The translations under genes were made by a program, and so were the position numbers. From the NCBI GenBank assembly GCA_947498985.1, contig CANMMF010000013.1:41025-105024 (forward strand): a DNA stretch of 64,000 nucleotides, in the 5' to 3' direction. A model generated the notes under the pieces. That model saw only the letters and a list, made by a program, of their open reading frames with translations. It did not search any database and was not told the DNA's origin. Within the stretch, counting starts at the first letter, position 1. The number at the start of each line of letters is the position of its first letter. Positions 18,161 to 27,099 of the stretch are shown one piece after another. This DNA is from an uncultured Paracoccaceae bacterium. Lineage in GTDB: Bacteria; Pseudomonadota; Alphaproteobacteria; Rhodobacterales; Rhodobacteraceae.

Positions 18161-18724
18161 TCAGACCTGCATGATCTCGCCCTGCTTGGTCTCCAGCGCC
18201 TCGTCGACCTTCTTGATATAGGTGTCGGTCAGCTCCTGGACCTCGCCTTCCCAGAACTTCTGGTCGTCCTCCGACAGCCCGTCGGCCTTGGCCTTCTTGA
18301 TCTGGTCCATGCCGTCGCGGCGCAGGTTGCGGATCGAGACCCGGGCGCTTTCCGCGTAAGAGCCCGCGACCTTGGTCAGCTCGCGGCGGCGCTCTTCGTT
18401 GAGCTCGGGGATCGGCAGCATGATGATCGTGCCATTGAGCTGCGGGTTGATGCCCAGCCCGCTTTCGCGAATGGCCTTCTCGACCTTGCCGACCAGCCCC
18501 TTGTCCCAGACGTTGATCGTGACCATCCGCGGCTCGGGCACGTTCACCGTGCCGACCTGGTTGATCGGGGTCATCTGGCCGTAGGCGTCGACCTGCACCG
18601 GCTCCAGCATCGAGGCGGAGGCGCGGCCGGTGCGCAGCGAGGCGAATTCGGTGCGCAGGTTGGCCATGGCGCCATCCATGCGGCGCGTCAGATCGACGGT
18701 ATCGAGTTCGAAATCTTCGGACAT
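18161..18724 (-). CDS. frr: Ribosome recycling factor
   Basis: A 187-residue protein releasing ribosomes after termination. It contains [38 protein letters not shown], and [13 protein letters not shown]. Length is standard. It normally follows pyrH; here a gene on the opposite strand (18932-20080) is wedged between the two. Confidence 0.98.
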   Translation of the reverse strand: MSEDFELDTVDLTRRMDGAMANLRTEFASLRTGRASASMLEPVQVDAYGQMTPINQVGTVNVPEPRMVTINVWDKGLVGKVEKAIRESGLGINPQLNGTIIMLPIPELNEERRRELTKVAGSYAESARVSIRNLRRDGMDQIKKAKADGLSEDDQKFWEGEVQELTDTYIKKVDEALETKQGEIMQV

Positions 18725-18931
18725 TGTGGTGAAAACCCTCTCCCTTGGTCGCGCATATCGGCAGATACACGCCAGTGCGCGTCAATGCAATCGGCGCATT
18801 TCAGCGCGCCGGACGGGCTCTGCGGGCGCCGCCATTTACCTGCCACATTTGGCGTGAAAGACGGGGGGCACGGCAGCGGGGATGCTGTCGTCCGCGAAGT
18901 GGGCGCGGAACGGAAAGCACAGGACACACTC

Positions 18932-20080
18932 ATGATACAGGCAGACCAGTACGAGCGTTACATGCTCGAACTCATCAATGCAGCGCGCGCCAATGTCGGC
19001 GCGGCCCCTCTGCGGCTTGAACTCAGCCTCAATCAATCCGCCGAAGACCATTCGGAATGGATGCTGCAGACCAATTACTTCTCGCATACCGGCGCCGGCG
19101 GCTCTTCGGCCACGCAGCGCATGCGCGATGCGGGCTTCGATTTCAGCGGCTGGTGGCAATCGGCGGAGAACATCGCCGTGCGCAGCGAAGGCGGCGATCC
19201 GGGGATCTGGGACGAGGTCTACCTGCTGCATCAACAGCTGATGAACAGCAGCGGGCACCGCGCCAACCTGCTCGATCCCGAACTGCAATATATCGGTATC
19301 GGCATCGAGCTCGGCAGCTTCAATTTCGGCGGCGGCAGCACCACCTCGGTGATCGTCACGCAGAATTTCGGCAAGACGTCGGGATCGGTCAATCTCGATA
19401 ACGGCCAGGGAAGCCAGACGTCCGATCCTGATCCCGATCCTGATCCGGCTCCCGTGCCGCCGCCCTCACCCGATCCGCTGCCGCCCACCGCAGGCTCCGG
19501 GGCCGACCGGTTGACCGGAACCGGCGCCAGCGAGACGCTGAACGGGTTGGGTGGCAATGACAGCATCTCGGGCAACAGCGGCAATGACACGCTGATCGGC
19601 GGCAGCGGCGATGACGAGCTCAAGGGCAATTCCGGCTTCGACCGGCTGCAGGGCGATGCGGGCAGCGACCGGCTTCTGGGCGGCAGCGGCAACGATGTGC
19701 TGCTGGGCGGCAGTGGCAACGACCGGCTTGTCGGGCAGAGCGGCCACGACCGCATGTTCGGCGAGGACGGCAATGACACGCTGAGCGGTGGCAGCGGCTA
19801 CGACATCATCGATGGCGGGCGCGGCAACGACAAGCTCTTCGGGCGCGACGACGCCGACACCTTTGTCTTCGACCCCGGCCATGACGTCGACCGGATCCGC
19901 GATTTCGAGAACAATATCGACCAGATCGACCTGCGCGAATTCGACTTCGCGTCGGTCTCGCAGGCGCTGAGCTTTGCCAGCCAGCAGGGTGCGCACACCG
20001 TGTTCGACTTCGGCGGCGGCGACCGGCTGATTGTCGACAACATCACCGTCAACGCGCTGGCCGACGATCTGCTGATCTGA
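18932..20080 (+). CDS. Secreted CAP-domain protein with RTX calcium-binding repeats
   Basis: A 382-residue protein of two parts. Residues 1-150 form a CAP/SCP (CRISP, Antigen 5, PR-1) domain with motif residues His40 (DHSEWM), His52 (FSHTG), Glu79-Asn80 (ENIA) and His109 (GHRANLL). A DPDP/Pro linker (165-185) leads to about ten GGxGxDxL-type RTX nonapeptides (190-310). A C-terminal segment of the kind recognised by type I secretion closes the protein (DTFVFDPGHDVDRIRDF ... NALADDLLI). There is no N-terminal signal peptide, consistent with type I export. AGGA seven bases upstream fixes the start at 18932. No transporter genes are adjacent. Confidence 0.88.
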   Translation: MIQADQYERYMLELINAARANVGAAPLRLELSLNQSAEDHSEWMLQTNYFSHTGAGGSSATQRMRDAGFDFSGWWQSAENIAVRSEGGDPGIWDEVYLLHQQLMNSSGHRANLLDPELQYIGIGIELGSFNFGGGSTTSVIVTQNFGKTSGSVNLDNGQGSQTSDPDPDPDPAPVPPPSPDPLPPTAGSGADRLTGTGASETLNGLGGNDSISGNSGNDTLIGGSGDDELKGNSGFDRLQGDAGSDRLLGGSGNDVLLGGSGNDRLVGQSGHDRMFGEDGNDTLSGGSGYDIIDGGRGNDKLFGRDDADTFVFDPGHDVDRIRDFENNIDQIDLREFDFASVSQALSFASQQGAHTVFDFGGGDRLIVDNITVNALADDLLI

Positions 20081-20111
20081 CGGCCCGCCCGGAACATCGC
20101 GGTGGGCGGCG

Positions 20112-20855
20112 CTAGTTGCCCACCCGCGTATAGGTCCCCTGCCCGGCCAGGATGCCGCGGAAACCGCCCGGCTCGTCGAGCGAAAAGACGATGATCGGCA
20201 GGTTGTTGTCCCGCGCCAGCGCGATCGCCGACGCATCCATGACCTTGAGGTTCTTGCTCAGGCAGTCATCGTAGGAGATCTTGTCATAGCGCACCGCATC
20301 ATCGTGCAGCATCGGATCCTTGTCATAGACACCATCGACCTTGGTGCCCTTGAAGATCGCCTGACAGGCCATCTCGTTGGCGCGCAGCGTCGCGGCGGTG
20401 TCGGTGGTGAAATAGGGGTTGCCGGTGCCCGCGGCAAAGATGCAGACGCGCTTTTTCTCAAGGTGGCGCACCGCGCGGCGGCGGATATAGGGCTCTGCCA
20501 CCTCGTCCATGCGGATGGCGCTGATCACCCGCGTGAACACCCCCAGCCCTTCCAGCGCCGATTGCATCGCCAGCGCGTTCATCACCGTGGCCAGCATGCC
20601 CATGTAATCGGCGGTGGTGCGCTCCATCCCCTGCGCCGAGCCTGCAAGCCCGCGGAAGATGTTGCCGCCGCCGATCACCATGCAGATCTCGACGCCCATG
20701 TCCTGGACCGATTTCACCTCGCGGGCCACCCGCTCCACCGTGGGCGGATGCAGACCAAATCCCTGGTCGCCCATCAGGGCTTCACCGGAGATCTTCAACA
20801 TCACGCGTTCGAATGCGGTGGATGGGCCACCCGTGTCGCTGCCCGCTTCGCTCAT
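20112..20855 (-). CDS. pyrH: UMP kinase
   Basis: A 247-residue bacterial UMP kinase of the amino-acid-kinase fold, forming UDP. It carries [23 protein letters not shown], the segment [20 protein letters not shown], and [18 protein letters not shown]. The N-terminus is extended by about 17 acidic/Ser residues over the shortest homologues; Met at the start fits with no better alternative. It is convergent with the CAP/RTX gene. Confidence 0.97.
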   Translation of the reverse strand: MSEAGSDTGGPSTAFERVMLKISGEALMGDQGFGLHPPTVERVAREVKSVQDMGVEICMVIGGGNIFRGLAGSAQGMERTTADYMGMLATVMNALAMQSALEGLGVFTRVISAIRMDEVAEPYIRRRAVRHLEKKRVCIFAAGTGNPYFTTDTAATLRANEMACQAIFKGTKVDGVYDKDPMLHDDAVRYDKISYDDCLSKNLKVMDASAIALARDNNLPIIVFSLDEPGGFRGILAGQGTYTRVGN

Positions 20856-20961
20856 GTTGCGCTCCGTCTTGGCCAGGGGTTAGGGTTGGCGCCATCAATG
20901 GCTCAAAACGCCATCGGCTGCAATGGCCGTGCGCGGGTGTGATCGCAGGAACGGAAAGCGC

Positions 20962-21873
20962 ATGGCGGCGACACGATATGACAGCCTCGACCATGCGCTG
21001 CGCCAGATCCGCGCCGATCTGCCGGTGCTGATTGCAGGTCCCACGGCATCCGGCAAATCCGCGCTGGCGCTGGCCATCGCCGAAGCGCAGGGCGGCGTGA
21101 TCGTGAATGCCGATGCGATACAGGTGTTCGGCAACTGGCGCGTGCTGACCGCGCGCCCCCCGGTCGAGGACGAAGCGCGGGTTCCGCATCTGCTTTACGG
21201 CCATGTGGCGGCAGACCAGCCCTATTCGGTGGGCGACTGGCTGCGCGCGGTGGCCCCGCTGCTCGAAGCGGGCCCGCGGCCCATCATCGTGGGCGGCACC
21301 GGGCTGTATCTCTCCGCGCTGACCGAGGGTCTTGCGGATATCCCTGCCGTGCCACCGGAGATACGCGCCGAAGGTGAGGCGATGCTGAGCACGGATGGTC
21401 TGGCACGGCTTGCCGGCAGGCTCGATGCGCCCAGCCGCGCGCGCATCGACACCGCCAATCCCGCGCGGGTGCTGCGCGCCTGGGAGGTGCTGCGCGCCAC
21501 CGGCCGCGGCATCGCCGACTGGCAGGATGACACGCCGCCGCCTCTGCTGCCCGATACCGCCTGCCAGCGCGTGCTGTTCGAGGCGCCGAAAGACTGGCTC
21601 ACTCCGCGGATCGAGCGCCGCTTCGACGCGATGCTGGCGGCGGGCGCGCTGGAGGAGGCGCGCGCCAACCTGCCCCATTGGTCGCCCGCCCTGCCATCGG
21701 CCAAAGCCATCGGGGCGGCAGAACTCATCGCCCATCTCGAAGGCGAGATGACGCTTGGTGAGGCCAGAACCCGGGCGACGATCCTCACAAGGCAATTCGC
21801 CAAGCGCCAGCGCACCTGGTTTCGCGCCCGGATGCGCGACTGGCCGGTGATCGCCCCCGGTGTCGCCGCATGA
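20962..21873 (+). CDS. miaA: tRNA dimethylallyltransferase
   Basis: A 303-residue enzyme that prenylates A37 of tRNAs reading UNN codons. The P-loop is [17 protein letters not shown] (GPTASGKS), followed by VNADAIQVF in place of the usual DSxQVY. LPLIVGGTG-like [13 protein letters not shown] and the C-terminal [13 protein letters not shown] are diagnostic. The start at 20962 removes an open but non-conserved upstream stretch. Its stop overlaps the next gene's start as ATGA. Confidence 0.95.
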   Translation: MAATRYDSLDHALRQIRADLPVLIAGPTASGKSALALAIAEAQGGVIVNADAIQVFGNWRVLTARPPVEDEARVPHLLYGHVAADQPYSVGDWLRAVAPLLEAGPRPIIVGGTGLYLSALTEGLADIPAVPPEIRAEGEAMLSTDGLARLAGRLDAPSRARIDTANPARVLRAWEVLRATGRGIADWQDDTPPPLLPDTACQRVLFEAPKDWLTPRIERRFDAMLAAGALEEARANLPHWSPALPSAKAIGAAELIAHLEGEMTLGEARTRATILTRQFAKRQRTWFRARMRDWPVIAPGVAA

Positions 21874-22727
21874 GCCGCATCCCGAACTTCCTGCGCAAGA
21901 GCGCGCGGATCTCGCATCCGCCGGGCCCGCAGCCCATCCGCTGCGGCTCCTTCGCGCTGGCCACGCCCGGCGCTGCCTGGAACTACGCGCTGCTGCATGA
22001 CCGGCCCGACAATTTCCTGCTCTGGATCACCCGCGGGCAAGGCCGGGTGATCGTGAATGGCGAGCGGCGCGGGATCTCGATGAACAACGCGCTCTATCTG
22101 CCTGCAGGCACACTCTTTTCCGTCGATATCCCCTACGGGGTGCAGGCGCTCTACATGGAAAGCCCCGCCGGGCTCACCGGCAAATTGCCGCGCGATCCGC
22201 TGCTGCTGAGGGTGCGCGAAAGCTATGCGCAGGCCGAACTGACCGGAGAAATCGACGCCATGACCCGCGAGGTGACGCAGGACCGCGCCTATGCCGCCGA
22301 AGCGCTGGAGGCGCATGTGCGGCTCATCGGCGTCTGGCTGCGGCGGCAGATGGCCGCAGGGGCCGCCGACACGTTGGCCGACACCGCAGCGCGGCGGCTG
22401 GTGAGACGGTTTGCGCAGGCCGTGGTGCGCGATTTCCGCACGCCGCAGAGCATGGGGGACTATGCCGGGGCGCTCGACGTGACGCCGACCCATCTCAGCC
22501 GCGTGTGCCGCCAATGCTGCGGCAAAACCGCCGCCGATATCCTGACCGAACGCAAACTGCACGCCGCGCGGATCGCGCTTTGCGCGCCGCGCCCCTCGGT
22601 CAAGGATGTCGCGGCGGGGCTCGGGTTTTCCTCCGCGGCCTATTTCACCCGCTTCATCCAGAGCCATACGGGGCAGAGCCCGACCGCGCTGCGACAGGAG
22701 GCTCAGGGCCGCCCGATGCGCCCCTGA
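21870..22727 (+). CDS. AraC-family transcriptional regulator
   Basis: A 285-residue regulator. The N-terminal cupin-like sensor half contains [25 protein letters not shown]. The C-terminal half has two helix-turn-helix motifs ([21 protein letters not shown] and [28 protein letters not shown]), the AraC signature. It overlaps miaA by 4 bp and ends 243 bp before the ABC-transporter operon, whose leader carries a TGTCGTTTT direct repeat. Control of that operon is therefore likely, but the inducer is unknown. Confidence 0.9.
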   Translation: MSRIPNFLRKSARISHPPGPQPIRCGSFALATPGAAWNYALLHDRPDNFLLWITRGQGRVIVNGERRGISMNNALYLPAGTLFSVDIPYGVQALYMESPAGLTGKLPRDPLLLRVRESYAQAELTGEIDAMTREVTQDRAYAAEALEAHVRLIGVWLRRQMAAGAADTLADTAARRLVRRFAQAVVRDFRTPQSMGDYAGALDVTPTHLSRVCRQCCGKTAADILTERKLHAARIALCAPRPSVKDVAAGLGFSSAAYFTRFIQSHTGQSPTALRQEAQGRPMRP

Positions 22728-22771
22728 AACTGCAGGCCCAGACCCGCAGCGTCCCTCTGCCGCAAGTTTTT

Positions 22772-22810
22772 TGTCGTTTTTACTCCGTGCATATGTCGTT
22801 TTCGACATAT
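22772..22810 (+). promoter_or_regulatory. Candidate AraC-type operator: direct repeat and palindrome
   Basis: TGTCGTTTT occurs at 22772-22780 and again at 22794-22802, 22 bp apart start to start, so both copies face the same side of the helix. The second copy is part of the perfect palindrome ATATGTCG-TTTT-CGACATAT (22791-22810), directly followed by AAAATGG with a TATAAA-like -10 (22809-22814) and no -35. A further TGTCGTTGACG lies at 22825. The layout suits an activator-dependent promoter for the binding-protein gene at 22971. Confidence 0.5.
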
Positions 22811-22970
22811 AAAATGGCGAAACCTGTCGTTGACGCCGTCCTGCATTCCATGCGGAATGGGCGTCGTAACGGGTTGGCACGCATCGAGTGGACAGCAAAT
22901 ACGCCAGATGATGCGAAAAAATCAGAACGAAGACCCGAAAAAACAATCCATGTGTCACAGGGAGAACAGA

Positions 22971-24641
22971 ATGACGCAATCAACAAAAACGGCGTGGGTA
23001 CACCCCGCCGCCGAGATGTACGCGCGCGAAATGAAGGACGGCATCATCAGCCGTCGCGAGTTTCTGACCCGCGCCACCGCATTGGGCATGACGGCCGGCG
23101 CGGCCTATGCGCTTGGCGGTCTGGGCAGCCCGGCAGAGGCCGCAGGCCACGCTCAAGAGGGCGGCACCATGCGCATCCAGCAGGAAGTGCGCGCGCTCAA
23201 GGATCCGCGGACCTTCGACTGGACGCAGATCTCCAACTTCACCCGCGGCTGGCTGGAATACATGGTCCAGTACAACCGCGACGGCAGCGTGCAGGGCATG
23301 TTGCTGGAAAGCTGGGAGGCCAATGACGACGCCACGGAATATACGCTCAATGTGCGCCCGGGCGTGACCTGGAACAATGGCGATGCGTTCAACGCCGATG
23401 ACGTGATCCGGATGTTCGAATACTGGTGTGACCAGAACGTCGAGGGCAACTCGATGGCCACGCGCATGCTGACGATGATCGACCCCGACACCAAGAAGAT
23501 GCGTGGCGACGTGATCGCGAAAACCGATGATCTGACGGTCAAGATCACGCTGCCGCAGCCGGACATCACCATCATCATCGGCATGGCCGACTACCCGGCC
23601 GCCGTGGTGCATGCCGATCACGATCCGGCCACCATGCTGGAGCAGCCGATCGGCACCGGGCCGTTCCTGCCCGAAAGCCTCGACGTGGGTCAGAAGGCGG
23701 TTCTGGTCAAGAACCCCGATCATACCTGGTGGGGCGATGCCGCCGAAGGCGTTGGCCCGGCGGTTCTGGACCGTATCGAGTTCATCGATTACGGCACCGA
23801 TCCCGCATCCTGGATTGCCGCGGTCGAATCCGAAGAGGTCGACCTGCTTTACCAGAACGTCAACGAGTTCATCGAGATCGGCGACGCCATCGGCTGGGAG
23901 AAATCCGAAGTGATCACCGGCGCCACGGTGGTTCTGCGCTTCAACCAGCAGACGCTGGTCGGCGACAGCGCGCCTTATGCCGACGTCAAGGTCCGCAAGG
24001 CGTTGCAGATGGCGGTCGACAATGCGATCTGCCTCGAGCTCGGTTATGCCGGTCTCGGTGTGCAGGCCGATGACCACCACGTGGCGCCGGTGCACCCGGA
24101 ATACGCCGATATCGGCGGCACCGAGTTCAACCCCGACGGCTCCATGGCGTTGCTGGAAGAGGCCGGCATGGCCGATTTCGAGCATGAGCTGATCACCATC
24201 GACGACGGCTTTACCAAGAACACCGGCGATGCGGCGGCGGCGATGATGCGCGATGCGGGTATCAACGTGACCCGGACCGTGCTGCCCGGCTCCACCTTCT
24301 GGAACGACTGGGCGAAATACCCGCTGTCGATCACCGAATGGAACCACCGCCCGCTGGGCGTGCAGGTGCTGGCGCTGGCCTATCGCTCGGGCGAGGCGTG
24401 GAACGAGGCGGGATACGCAAACCCCGAGTTCGACACCAAGCTCAACGAAGCGATGTCGATCGCCGATGCGGATGCCCGCCGCGAGGTGATGGCCGAAATC
24501 CAGAAGATCATGCAGGACGACGCGGTGATCATCCAGCCTTACTGGCGCTCGCTCTACCGGCACTATGCACCGGGTGTTGTGGGGGCGGAAATGCACCCCG
24601 CCTTCGAGATCCACGTGCACAAGCTGGGTTTCGCAGCCTGA
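22971..24641 (+). CDS. Tat-exported family 5 solute-binding protein of a peptide-type ABC transporter
   Basis: A 556-residue periplasmic binding protein of the DppA/OppA family (SBP_bac_5). The N-terminus carries a twin-arginine motif, SRREFLTRA (about residues 27-35), before a hydrophobic stretch ending near AEAAGHA, so it is exported folded. The body has [43 protein letters not shown] and IGTGPF, both typical of the family. GGGAG six bases upstream fixes the start at 22971. A strong terminator follows, which would leave more binding protein than permease. Substrate may be a peptide, opine or another compound; it cannot be told from sequence. Confidence 0.9.
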   Translation: MTQSTKTAWVHPAAEMYAREMKDGIISRREFLTRATALGMTAGAAYALGGLGSPAEAAGHAQEGGTMRIQQEVRALKDPRTFDWTQISNFTRGWLEYMVQYNRDGSVQGMLLESWEANDDATEYTLNVRPGVTWNNGDAFNADDVIRMFEYWCDQNVEGNSMATRMLTMIDPDTKKMRGDVIAKTDDLTVKITLPQPDITIIIGMADYPAAVVHADHDPATMLEQPIGTGPFLPESLDVGQKAVLVKNPDHTWWGDAAEGVGPAVLDRIEFIDYGTDPASWIAAVESEEVDLLYQNVNEFIEIGDAIGWEKSEVITGATVVLRFNQQTLVGDSAPYADVKVRKALQMAVDNAICLELGYAGLGVQADDHHVAPVHPEYADIGGTEFNPDGSMALLEEAGMADFEHELITIDDGFTKNTGDAAAAMMRDAGINVTRTVLPGSTFWNDWAKYPLSITEWNHRPLGVQVLALAYRSGEAWNEAGYANPEFDTKLNEAMSIADADARREVMAEIQKIMQDDAVIIQPYWRSLYRHYAPGVVGAEMHPAFEIHVHKLGFAA

Positions 24642-24654
24642 CACTGACAGCAAG

Positions 24655-24683
24655 GGCCGCCCCAGACCGGGGCGGCCTTTTTT
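24655..24683 (+). terminator. Strong intrinsic terminator/attenuator after the binding-protein gene
   Basis: GGCCGCCCC (24655-24663) pairs perfectly with GGGGCGGCC (24669-24677) over a 5-nt loop and is followed by six T. It stands between the binding protein and the permease genes of one operon, a common way to keep the binding protein in excess. Confidence 0.8.
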
Positions 24684-24746
24684 CCGGCGCGAGGCGCCAC
24701 AACCAAAAGACGGGGCCAACCCGCCAACGCACCGACAGGGGCTGAC

Positions 24747-25793
24747 ATGGGACTTTTCATTCTCAGGCGTGTGTGGGTCATGATCCTCACATCACTGTGC
24801 CTGACCTTCATCGTGTTCTTTCTGACCAACCTCTATCCGAACCTGGAAAAGCTCGCCAAATCCGAGGGCAATTTCCGCATGACGGATGAGCAGGTGGAAA
24901 GCTGGCTGAGCAATCGCGGCTATACGCAGAACGTTTTTTCCAAATACGGTCAATGGCTTGGCATCCTGCCGGGCTATGTGATCGAAGGCTCTGACGAGAC
25001 TGTGCGCGCGCGTTGCCAGATCCCCGGAGAGCCTGTCGAAGACGCCGCGACCTTCTGCGGCGTGCTGCAGGGCAACTGGGGTTTTTCCACGGTCTTCAAG
25101 GTGCCGGTGCTCGACAAGGTCGGCGAAAGCCTGGCGCTCACCGGCAAGCTGATGTTCTGGGTGATGGTGCTGATGGTGCCCTCGGCGCTGCTGCTGGGCG
25201 TGCTTGCGGGCATGCGCGAAGGATCGGCCACGGACCGGACGCTCTCGACGGTGGCGATCACCACGACGGCGACGCCGGAATATGTCTCGGGCGTGATCCT
25301 GGTGGCGGTCTTCGCCTCCGCCGCGGTAGGGCTGCAATGGTTCAAGGCCACCGCGACCTCGGCGATGGACGACGCCAATTTCGAGAACTTCTTTCTGCCG
25401 GTGCTGACGATTTCGCTTTACGGCATGGGTTATATCGCGCGGATGACGCGGGCCTCCATGGCCGAGGTGATGACCGCGCAATATATCCGCACCGCCCGCC
25501 TCAAGGGTGTGAAATTCCGCGACATCGTCGTCAAACACGCGCTGCGCAACGCGCTGATCGCGCCCTTCACCGTGATCATGCTGCAGTTCCCATGGCTGCT
25601 CAATGGCGTGGTGATTGTCGAGACGCTCTTCAACTACAAGGGCTTCGGCTGGACGCTTGTGCAGGCCGCGGGCAACAACGATATCGAGCTGCTGCTCGGC
25701 GTCTCGGTGGTGTCGGTGCTGGTGGTGCTGATCACCCAGCTGATTTCCGATATCGGCTACGTCTATCTCAACCCGCGCATCAGCGTCAGCTAA
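24747..25793 (+). CDS. Peptide-type ABC transporter permease (DppB-like)
   Basis: A 348-residue inner-membrane permease. A first transmembrane helix (VMILTSLCLTFIVFFLTNLYP) is followed by a periplasmic stretch of about 100 residues with two Cys, then five helices. The EAA loop that docks on the ATPase is visible in EVMTAQYIRTARLKGVKFRDIVVKHALRNALI. An AGGGG site precedes it. It is first of the two permeases and pairs with the next gene. Confidence 0.9.
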   Translation: MGLFILRRVWVMILTSLCLTFIVFFLTNLYPNLEKLAKSEGNFRMTDEQVESWLSNRGYTQNVFSKYGQWLGILPGYVIEGSDETVRARCQIPGEPVEDAATFCGVLQGNWGFSTVFKVPVLDKVGESLALTGKLMFWVMVLMVPSALLLGVLAGMREGSATDRTLSTVAITTTATPEYVSGVILVAVFASAAVGLQWFKATATSAMDDANFENFFLPVLTISLYGMGYIARMTRASMAEVMTAQYIRTARLKGVKFRDIVVKHALRNALIAPFTVIMLQFPWLLNGVVIVETLFNYKGFGWTLVQAAGNNDIELLLGVSVVSVLVVLITQLISDIGYVYLNPRISVS

Positions 25794-25805
25794 GGAGGAC
25801 CCCGC

Positions 25806-26999
25806 ATGGACCCGCTTTCCTGGGGAGAAATCCTCGCCCGCGTCCTGGCCCAGTTTACCCCGGTCTGGATTGCGCTCGTGCTTGTTTTTGTGGTCTCGAT
25901 CCTGTTCAAACGCAGGCTCGGGCTCTATGGCAAGCTGTTTGACAGCCTGATCGGCATGATCGGGTACGGCATGGTGATGTTCTGGGTGTTCACCGGCGTC
26001 TTCGGCGCTTTCGATCTCATTGTGACCCATGACAGCCTGCAGCAGATTTCCTCGATGAAGAACAAGGTGCCGGGCTTTCCGATCCTTGGCGCCGAAGAGG
26101 GGCAATATCCCTATTACCTGCTGGGCGGCGACAATCTGGGGCGCGACGTGTTCTCCCGGATGATCGACGGCGCCTGGGTGGTGGTGCAGATCGCGCCGCT
26201 GGCCACGGTCTTTGCCTTCATGGTCGGCATCACTCTGGGCCTGCCTGCGGGCTATTACGGCGGCCGGCTCGACACCGCGCTGAGCTTTCTGGCCAACCTG
26301 ATCCTGGCCTTCCCGGTGATCCTGCTCTTTTACCTGCTGGTCACGCCCGAGATCATCGCCACCGGCATTCCGAACTACATGGCGACCTTCCTCTTCATCT
26401 TCCCGATCATCTTTGCGGCGGTGCTGCTCAACTCGCGTTACCACACGCGCCCGACGCTGCGCACGCCGCTGCTGATCGGCGTGCTGGGGGTGCTGGGCTG
26501 GCTGTACCTGTCGCTGGTCTCGGAGGTGGGATCGAAGGTCTACCTCATCCCCGGCTTTGCCGATCTCTTCGACGTGCCCGCCGGGATCCTCGTGGTCTTC
26601 GTGTCGGTGGTCTTCGTCAACTCGCCCACGGTCTTCCGTATCGTGCGCGGCCTGACGATGGACATCAAGACGCGCGATTACGTGGCCGCCGCCCAGACCC
26701 GTGGCGAGGGCCCGTGGTACATCATGCTTTGGGAGATCCTGCCCAACGCGCGCGGGCCGCTGATCGTCGATTTCTGCCTGCGCATCGGCTATACCACGAT
26801 CCTGCTGGGCACGCTGGGCTTCTTCGGGCTGGGCCTGCCGCCCGAAAGCCCGGACTGGGGCACCACCATCAATGACGGACGGCGTCTTCTGCGGATTTAT
26901 CTGCACCCGGCGCTGGTGCCCGCGATCTCGCTTCTGACGCTGGTGCTGGGGCTGAACCTGCTGGCCGACGGTCTGCGCGAAGAGAGCCTGCGCGATTGA
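25806..26999 (+). CDS. Peptide-type ABC transporter permease (DppC-like)
   Basis: A 397-residue permease, longer than the usual 280-300 residues of DppC. It has two N-terminal helices, then YYLLGGDNLGRDVFSRMIDGAW, which is the DppC hallmark. An additional helical insert (TLRTPLLIGVLGVLGWLYLSLVSEVGSK) precedes the EAA loop (MDIKTRDYVAAAQTRGEGPWYIMLWEILPNARG). AGGAGG seven bases upstream gives a strong site. It follows the first permease by 12 bp. Confidence 0.9.
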   Translation: MDPLSWGEILARVLAQFTPVWIALVLVFVVSILFKRRLGLYGKLFDSLIGMIGYGMVMFWVFTGVFGAFDLIVTHDSLQQISSMKNKVPGFPILGAEEGQYPYYLLGGDNLGRDVFSRMIDGAWVVVQIAPLATVFAFMVGITLGLPAGYYGGRLDTALSFLANLILAFPVILLFYLLVTPEIIATGIPNYMATFLFIFPIIFAAVLLNSRYHTRPTLRTPLLIGVLGVLGWLYLSLVSEVGSKVYLIPGFADLFDVPAGILVVFVSVVFVNSPTVFRIVRGLTMDIKTRDYVAAAQTRGEGPWYIMLWEILPNARGPLIVDFCLRIGYTTILLGTLGFFGLGLPPESPDWGTTINDGRRLLRIYLHPALVPAISLLTLVLGLNLLADGLREESLRD

Positions 27000-27010
27000 T
27001 CCATGCCGGA

Positions 27011-27064
27011 CCGGGGGGCCAGCCCCCCGGACCCCCCGGCGGTATTTGTAAAGAGAAGAAACAG
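27011..27064 (+). repeat. REP-like palindromic element, copy B
   Basis: A 54-bp element of the same sequence as 2634-2687 in opposite orientation, with two mismatches. It occupies most of the 100-bp gap between the DppC-like permease and the ATPase gene. The GGGGGGCC/GGCCCCCC-type palindrome could form a hairpin within the operon mRNA without a T tract. Confidence 0.85.
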
Positions 27065-27099
27065 CAGCGATGCGCGCCGATCTTCTCGGGAGAGACGAC

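Noticed and set aside
19500..19870. Regular DNA repeats that could suggest a CRISPR or satellite array
   Set aside because: They are the coding repeats of RTX nonapeptides in the CAP-RTX gene, with no spacer structure.
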